Shown here: positions 58,921 through 64,000 of the stretch, in pieces
Position numbering within the stretch: the stretch's first letter is position 1
Layout of the letters: each line of letters opens with the position of its first letter
Assembly: GCF_002927275.1 (NCBI RefSeq)
Contig: NZ_PRKW01000005.1
Coordinates: forward strand, 310,001-374,000
Direction: 5' to 3'
From: Arthrobacter pityocampae
GTDB taxonomy: Bacteria > Actinomycetota > Actinomycetes > Actinomycetales > Micrococcaceae
DNA length: 64,000 nt
Translations under genes and position numbers: made by a program
The notes under the pieces: generated by a model
The model's database searches: none
What the model saw: the letters and a program-made list of their open reading frames with translations, nothing else
Told to the model about the DNA's origin: nothing

Positions 58921-59835
58921 TTAGCGGCTGCACCGTCGTTCTCTGGTGGCTGCGTGGTGTTGGAGTGTGGTGGCGACTTTGTGGACGGCGGTGCGGTGGA
59001 GGGCTTCGGGTCGGCAGAGTATGTCGACGTGCCTGGCAAGCGGTAGGCCGTGGAGCGGTTTCAGCACGATCCCACTGCCGGATGGTGGGGGCGCGGTGTG
59101 GCGGGGCATCAGCGCGATGGCCGATCCGGCGGAGACGATCGCGGCCGCGACGAAGAACTCGTTGATCCGGTGGGTGATGTTCAGGGGTTTACCGGCGTGC
59201 ACGGCGACGGCTTGCAGGGCTGATTCGAGTGGGAAGCCTTTTTGGACGGATACCCATTCCTCCTCGCGGAGGTCAGCGACACCGACGCTCGGCGTGTGAG
59301 CGAGCCGGTGCCGTTCCGACATCGCGACATCCAGGGGCTCACGCACTAGGGGTAGGGCGGTGATCGTCTCCGGCCACGGGCTGCTGTGCTCGAGGCGGTG
59401 CGCGATGACCAGGTCGTAGTCGGCGGTCAGGGCGGGGAAAGCGTCCTGACCCACGTCCCGGTCGTGGAAGACCAGCCGCGGGTCTCCTTCCCGCGAGAGG
59501 GTATGTAGGAGGGGTCCGAACCAGGTCAGACCGGCACTCGTGAACGCCGAGACGCTCACCGTGGCTGTCGGGTCCTGCACGTACCGGCTGACGGCCTGTT
59601 CCGCGGAGCTCATCGCGACGCTGACGTCCACCGCCGCCGACGCCAAGGCCTGGCCGGCGCCGGTTAACACGAGATTCCGTCCCCGCCGTTCGGTCAGGGG
59701 AACCTCGACCGTTCGCTGCAACGCCGTGAGCTGCTGGGACACAGCGGACGCCGACACGTGCTGGGATCGCGCTACTGCAGCGAGGCTGCCCCGCTCACCC
59801 AACTCACGGAGCAGCCGTAATTGGTGAAGATCCAT
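58921..59835 (-). CDS. LysR family transcriptional regulator
   Basis: 304 residues. N-terminal winged helix LRLLRELGERGSLAAVARSQHVSASAVSQQLTALQRTVEVPLTERRGRNLVLTGAGQAL, then a LysR substrate-binding domain. It is divergent from the EamA gene across 72 bases. A TTAGTTCAC-containing segment (59853-59861) lies in the gap. It probably regulates that exporter and itself. Confidence 0.94.
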   Translation of the reverse strand: MDLHQLRLLRELGERGSLAAVARSQHVSASAVSQQLTALQRTVEVPLTERRGRNLVLTGAGQALASAAVDVSVAMSSAEQAVSRYVQDPTATVSVSAFTSAGLTWFGPLLHTLSREGDPRLVFHDRDVGQDAFPALTADYDLVIAHRLEHSSPWPETITALPLVREPLDVAMSERHRLAHTPSVGVADLREEEWVSVQKGFPLESALQAVAVHAGKPLNITHRINEFFVAAAIVSAGSAIALMPRHTAPPPSGSGIVLKPLHGLPLARHVDILCRPEALHRTAVHKVATTLQHHAATRERRCSR

Positions 59836-59907
59836 AAGTGAACGCTAAACCATTAGTTCACCAAGTGCCCTCTCGTCTTAACGGAAAATCACCCACAGAC
59901 TCGAGAA

Positions 59908-60900
59908 GTGCCTTCCCTCTCCTCGTCGCCGTCCCGGACCCCGCATCCATCTTCCGTCCGATACCGCAGCGCCCTTGGAAAGTTTGTGGCAGCGCGCAGG
60001 GTGGATCTGCTCCTGCTGCTGATCGCCCTCGTCTGGGGCAGCAGCTACCTGGCGGCGAAAACCCTCACCGACACGGTCGGTGTCACGGTCATCCTTTCCT
60101 TACGGTTCTTGATCACCACGGTGGCTTTGGTGGTGATCTGGTTGATCTGGAACCGACGCCGCGGCACCCGCCGCGAAACACTGGTCGGGGTGGTTCTGGG
60201 ATTCACGCAGGCCGCGGTGCTCATCCTGGAAACCCACGGGATCGCCGGTACCAGTGCTACTAACGCGGGGCTGATCATCAGTCTCGTCATCGTGTTCACC
60301 CCCGTCACCGAGAGTATCGCCTTCCGCGTACCACTGCCGCGGACGGTGTTCGTCGCCGGGATCGTCGCGGTCGTCGGCGTGTGCCTGCTCGTCTCCGGGC
60401 GCGGATTTGTGGCCCCCACCGTCGGGGACATGCTCGTCCTCGCCGCGGCACTGGTGCGCGCCGTCCACGTCACCGCGGTCTCCGCACTCACCCGAGGCCG
60501 CGGGTTCAGTGCGCTCACGCTGACCCTGACCCAGAGCGCGGTCTGCGCGATCATCTACACCCTCGCCGACTACCAGGGCGTACTCCACGCGGTACGGGGA
60601 TTCGACACCGGCGAATGGATCGGTGTCCTCTACCTCGGTCTCGCGTGCAGTGTCTTCGCGTTCCTCGTCCAGACCTGGGCCATCCAACAAACCTCAGCAT
60701 CCAGGGCAAGCCTGCTCATGGGCACCGAACCCATCTGGGCGGTCCTCATCGGACTGAGTATCGGCCAGGAAACACTCCATTTTCTTGGCATCATCGGAGC
60801 GGGTCTCATCATCACCGGAACCTACCTCGGACTACGAGCCGAAACACGCCACCGAACACCACCCACCCCGGTCACCACAATCCCGGCCCCGTCCCGCTGA
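59908..60900 (+). CDS. DMT superfamily (EamA) transporter, second copy
   Basis: 330 residues from GTG 59908; a GTG at 59986 would begin at VAARRVDLLLLL, just before the first helix, and is a real alternative. Ten helices in two EamA halves (LLIALVWGSSYLAAKTLTDTVG and LGLACSVFAFLVQTWAIQQTSASRASLLMGTEPIWAVLIGL). Probably exports a metabolite under LysR control. It resembles the exporter at 40384 only in family. Confidence 0.93.
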   Translation: MPSLSSSPSRTPHPSSVRYRSALGKFVAARRVDLLLLLIALVWGSSYLAAKTLTDTVGVTVILSLRFLITTVALVVIWLIWNRRRGTRRETLVGVVLGFTQAAVLILETHGIAGTSATNAGLIISLVIVFTPVTESIAFRVPLPRTVFVAGIVAVVGVCLLVSGRGFVAPTVGDMLVLAAALVRAVHVTAVSALTRGRGFSALTLTLTQSAVCAIIYTLADYQGVLHAVRGFDTGEWIGVLYLGLACSVFAFLVQTWAIQQTSASRASLLMGTEPIWAVLIGLSIGQETLHFLGIIGAGLIITGTYLGLRAETRHRTPPTPVTTIPAPSR

Positions 60901-61018
60901 GGGATCCCACGTTCAGGGTGCGCGGAGGGGATCGGTCCCTGGGATGTCGCTGTTATGCCGGGTGCGCCACTGGTTGAATGAAGTCCGAGGCTTGAACGAC
61001 CGACCCGAAGGATGTGGC

Positions 61019-61627
61019 GTGACACGAACGATCAGTGAAGCCGGCGCTGTCTGGGACCGGGGGACGTGGCGCAATCCGCCTGTGCGTGCCGTTGTTGAGG
61101 GGCGGGCTCTGCGGGTGACTGCAGCCGAGAACAGCGACGCATGGAGGCAGACCTCGTACGGGTTCGTCCATGACAGCGCGCATGCCCTGCTGGCACGGCT
61201 GCCCGCCGAGGGGGCGGTCGAGATTTCATTCCTCCTGGATTACACCGAGCAGTTCGACCAGGCGGGGATCTACCTTCACGTTTCGGAATCCGTCTGGATC
61301 AAGGCCGGTGTAGAGGTGTCCGACGGAATCCCACAGGTTGGGGCCGTCGTCACACACGGGGTCTCTGACTGGTCGGTGGCACCTGTCCCTGAGTGGATCG
61401 ATCGGGAGATCACGGTGCGCCTCAGCAGGGCGGGTGATGCCGTCACCATCAGGGCCCGCGCTGGAGATGAGCCTTTCCGACTCATCCGCGTCGCCCCTCT
61501 GGACGAGACCGCGAGTGCCGAGGTCGGTCCGTTCTGTGCCTCTCCCACTCGGGCCGGCCTCACGGCCACCTTCACCCGATGGGTCGAAACCGATGCAGAT
61601 GCGGCCTTGCACCCTGAAGGCGACTAG
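61019..61627 (+). CDS. DUF1349 (concanavalin-like) domain protein
   Basis: 202 residues from GTG 61019, with GAAGGA upstream. The beta-sandwich pattern includes YGFVHDSAHALLARLPAEGAVEISFLLDYTEQFDQAGIYLHVSESVWIKAGVEVSDGIPQVGAVVTHGVSDWSVAPVP, characteristic of DUF1349/YegD-like regulators of enolase type. Carbohydrate binding is possible. Cytosolic. Confidence 0.9.
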   Translation: MTRTISEAGAVWDRGTWRNPPVRAVVEGRALRVTAAENSDAWRQTSYGFVHDSAHALLARLPAEGAVEISFLLDYTEQFDQAGIYLHVSESVWIKAGVEVSDGIPQVGAVVTHGVSDWSVAPVPEWIDREITVRLSRAGDAVTIRARAGDEPFRLIRVAPLDETASAEVGPFCASPTRAGLTATFTRWVETDADAALHPEGD

Positions 61628-61732
61628 AGCCGCAACCCCACGCCGTCAGACATACGAAGCGTGCTGAGTCAAATAGAGGATTGAACGCCGTCCGTAGGCG
61701 GATCCCTAGGCGAACACCTCTCCCCCCGTCGC

Positions 61733-62357
61733 CTACCGAGGCAGGACAGCTAGTGGAGGCGTTCGATCTTCGCGATCGGCCTCGGGGCGCGTGAAATTTT
61801 TCATAGGAGCCGGTCCCGCAATTGCGCCGAGACCTTCGAGGTAGTGATCTCCGGTCCTGACTATTGTGATGCTCCGCAGCCGATAGCCGAGCGGAGCGTC
61901 GTGCCAGGTTGCGTCCGGTCGGACCTCCCAAAGGTAAAGATGCCGGCGCGTCAGTTCGTCCGGAACCCCTATCCACACGGCGTCGTACTTTTTAGCCCGC
62001 TCTATGGAGATTAGGACACCCGGGGCGAGGAAAGACCTGAGCATGCTCGAGGTTGTATGCAGGTCAAGTGCCGGTCGATCCACCGGGGGAATGGGTGGCC
62101 ATTCCGGCCGGTCCTGGCGAACTTCTGCGCGAAAGACCGATCGGGCCGCACGCGTGCGATCTCTCGGAGACGGACGGCCGCGTACCCGTCGAAGACCCCC
62201 CATACATCGTCTGCGCGAGCAGAACCCACTTTCGGCCCACCGCGACAACGAAGCCGTCGTTCCTTTGCCCGGGACGTGATCGGCGGTCGAGACGCACCAT
62301 TGACTGCTCCTGCTGCGCAGTCAGCAATCGCGATCGGGTTTTCTCGGTAGTCGGCAT
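61733..62357 (-). pseudogene. Hypothetical protein split by two single-base frameshifts
   Basis: Three reading frames give one continuous protein: MPTTEKTRSRLLTA and NDGFVVAVGRKWVLLAQTM from ATG 62357; then GVFDGYAAVRLREIARVRPD; then PEWPPIPPVDRP, ERAKKYDAVWIGVPDELTR and LYLWEVRPDATWHDAPLGYRL. The first switch fits one missing G in the six-base run 62196-62201. The second fits one missing base in the CCGG repeat at about 62104-62111. Joined, the protein is about 208 residues. It may be a real pseudogene or homopolymer sequencing errors. The family is uncharacterised. Confidence 0.7.
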
Positions 62358-62479
62358 AACTCATTGTGTCCGACGTCGGCGTATGCGGATCGGCGCTTTC
62401 TGCAGATGCAAGCTGATATAGACCATCACCCTGGGTAACTGGGCCGCTTCTCTTCTGGTACGCATCCCATTGGGCTGGC

Positions 62480-63436
62480 TCAGCGGGGAAGGGCTGTGAT
62501 CCATTTCGAGAAGTCGGTGAGCTCTGTCCCGGTGAGCACGGCGGCCGGGCCGCGTTCCATGGGGTCGGCGAGGAGGGCCAGCGAGTCGGCTGGTAGATCC
62601 TTCGTGGCCTCCCAGACAATCGATGTAGGCGACGCCGAGTCGGGCCAGCACAGGAAGACGAGGGGGTCCGAAGTGGTGGACTCCGCGATGCCGATTCGGT
62701 GATTGAGCAGGTTGACGAGTTCGCTTGTATGCATGTGCCCGGATACCCCTCCGGCGGTGAGGCGAACGCCCGACTTCACGGTGCCCTTGCGTCCGCGGGG
62801 GAGTGGGAGCGATTCGGCTCGAAGGGTTGCGCCCTGCCAGGACGCTGCGTCGCCAGGCACGGCGGGGTTGGTGGTCTGCTTCCGGGGGAGTCGCTCCTGC
62901 AGATAGGCGGCGATGTCGTGGTAGCCGATGCTGATCGTGGTCGCCGTGAAGAGCATCCTGCCGTTCACATCTCTCACGTCGATTCCGCCGTACTGGTTGA
63001 GCGATGGACGGACCGACCCGATCTCGGTCACTGCGACGACCCGCGTCGCTCGAAACCAGGGGCGGACCGTCAGGTGGTTCCCGAACGCCTCGACCCGGAA
63101 CCGCCGGATGCCCATCGCGAGGACGACGAAGAGCACTCCGGCCACCGTGATCCCGGCCCCGGTGATGAGGGGGCCGGGCCCATCCATCTGCTCGGATTCC
63201 ACAACAGCGACGAGTGTGAAGAAACCGCCGATCACCAGGAAGACGATGCCGACCACACGGAACAGAACGGACTGCCAGCGACGATTCGTCACGACGAACA
63301 GTGCCCCCGTATCTGTGGTCGGGCCGGTCGCCGCGCGACCGTTCCGGTCACCACGGCGGACGGCCGCTCCGACGATCGCGGGGATCAGGATTGACAGTAG
63401 AACCGCCACGGCCACGGGAACTGCGAAGAAAGACAT
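62480..63436 (-). CDS. Hypothetical three-helix membrane protein
   Basis: 318 residues. Hydrophobic segments lie at about 2-25 (VAVAVLLSILIPAIVGAAV), 58-80 (VVGIVFLVIGGFFTLVAVV) and 92-110 (ITGAGITVAGVLFVVLAMGI). A PH-like beta domain follows (VEAFGNHLTVRPWFRATRVVAVTEIGSVRPSLNQYGGIDVRDVNGRML), then a cytosolic C-terminal domain. I recognise no family. It is oriented away from the 63882 gene. Confidence 0.8.
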   Translation of the reverse strand: MSFFAVPVAVAVLLSILIPAIVGAAVRRGDRNGRAATGPTTDTGALFVVTNRRWQSVLFRVVGIVFLVIGGFFTLVAVVESEQMDGPGPLITGAGITVAGVLFVVLAMGIRRFRVEAFGNHLTVRPWFRATRVVAVTEIGSVRPSLNQYGGIDVRDVNGRMLFTATTISIGYHDIAAYLQERLPRKQTTNPAVPGDAASWQGATLRAESLPLPRGRKGTVKSGVRLTAGGVSGHMHTSELVNLLNHRIGIAESTTSDPLVFLCWPDSASPTSIVWEATKDLPADSLALLADPMERGPAAVLTGTELTDFSKWITALPR

Positions 63437-63621
63437 TCACCGAATGTAGTGCTGGTCTCGCGCATTCGGTGCCCGCAACGCGGTCCGCCCAAAGTCCCTT
63501 TGGCTGGACGGACTCCCACCCTTGCCGGGAAGTCGGCGTAAGCCGCACCGTAATTGGTACGGGTATCGCAGCGCTTCATGGTCGCTCGCTCAGTTCCGCA
63601 TGACCATCCCTTATCGGGCTG

Positions 63622-63882
63622 TTACTCGAGGTCAGTCGCGGAGGAAGTCGAGCGACCGTCTCCTCCTTGATGCTCTTGTCTCCTGCGCTGCCTCTGCAGG
63701 AGCCATCTGGTAATCCAAACCACTATCAGCGTCGATCCGGCAATTACGAAGAATATGTTGAGGCCCGTCCAACCTTGTTCGTCGCGTCGCAGTAGTGGCG
63801 GGATGATTAGGCACACGCCGACAGCTACTCCAGTCCAGGTCTGAAACGGGTGATCGTATTGTCTCTTCGACGGAGGCGACAT
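63622..63882 (-). CDS. Small two-helix membrane protein, unknown
   Basis: 86 residues from ATG 63882, with AAGGA about 11 nt upstream. Segments at about 16-32 (WTGVAVGVCLIIPPLL) and 42-61 (LNIFFVIAGSTLIVVWITRWL) are followed by a basic tail. Less GC-rich than its neighbours. Function unknown. Confidence 0.65.
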   Translation of the reverse strand: MSPPSKRQYDHPFQTWTGVAVGVCLIIPPLLRRDEQGWTGLNIFFVIAGSTLIVVWITRWLLQRQRRRQEHQGGDGRSTSSATDLE

Positions 63883-64000
63883 ATGGGCAGTATTCCTTAC
63901 CAAGTAGTCCGCAGGAAGCCGCCTCGTTCGTAAGACGATCCCCTACCGCGAACTGGCATCGGTGTTCTTTACACCGTGTTCAGACGGACTGTTGAGGAGC

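Noticed and set aside
62045-62054. Short palindromes resembling the stress box elsewhere (such as AGCATGCT near 62042)
   Set aside because: Lacks the flanking TAAG/CTTA arms and is not in a promoter position; likely chance.
62011-62619. Minus-strand open frame of 202 codons as a single gene
   Set aside because: Only its middle part is protein-like; it is one of three frames of the frameshifted gene at 61733-62357.

Overview
The window is GC-rich (roughly two thirds G+C) with strongly GC-biased third codon positions. It carries Lsr2, several ANTAR regulators, an M. tuberculosis SigG-like ECF sigma factor, SigG-type SnoaL tail, MalT-type LuxR, CsoR, DUF3618 and DUF6325 proteins. Together these point to an actinobacterium, most likely Micrococcaceae (Arthrobacter and relatives). 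It is chromosomal: it opens in the 3' end of dnaB. I see no rRNA, tRNA, CRISPR array, insertion sequence or phage module.

Region by region: 0.3-8.9 kb is a stress cluster. It holds a MarR regulator, a PRC-barrel/DUF2382 protein, a DUF3618/holin-like/LEA-like operon, a manganese catalase with a DUF4383 membrane protein, and a heme-oxygenase-fold protein coupled to a CDGSH iron-sulfur protein. Near-identical palindromes (consensus TAAGYATRCTTA) lie upstream of all these transcription units, so the MarR protein probably controls them as one regulon. 9-13 kb has an ammonium transporter, a MoaD/BNR-repeat pair, a DUF7793-like protein and Lsr2. 13-19 kb has DUF6325, a large LuxR/MalT-type regulator, a SHOCT protein, an AI-2E family exporter and the ECF sigma factor. 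19-35 kb mixes small enzymes, GAF/ANTAR sensors, an HtrA protease, MATE and MFS exporters, a SipW-type signal peptidase, a CNNM/HlyC protein and an AAA ATPase.

35-39.5 kb is a three-gene multiple-monosaccharide ABC importer. 39.7-43.8 kb has a CGNR regulator, a drug/metabolite transporter, a secreted M15-like protein and an MFS carrier. 43.8-48.2 kb is a copper module (copA, copZ, csoR with its operator, then DUF305 and DUF3105 proteins). 48.3-50.9 kb has a second GAF-ANTAR protein, a class II glutamine amidotransferase, a second DUF6325 gene and a 56-residue Arg/Asp repeat protein.

51-61 kb is accessory in character: regulator-plus-enzyme modules (MarR with epoxide hydrolase and NmrA; TetR with SGNH hydrolase; MarR with quinone oxidoreductase; LysR with EamA exporter) mixed with small DUF proteins. 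The last 3 kb contains a gene broken by two single-base shifts and two uncharacterised membrane proteins.

The two most interesting signals are regulatory. One is the MarR-type palindrome family of the first 8 kb. The other is a shared promoter module (core TCACCCCGGGCGGGTG, then a fixed 19-nt gap to a -10-like CAGGAT) in front of the glutamine amidotransferase and DUF6325-2, with the same core and a weaker -10 at DUF6325-1. It links loci 36 kb apart.
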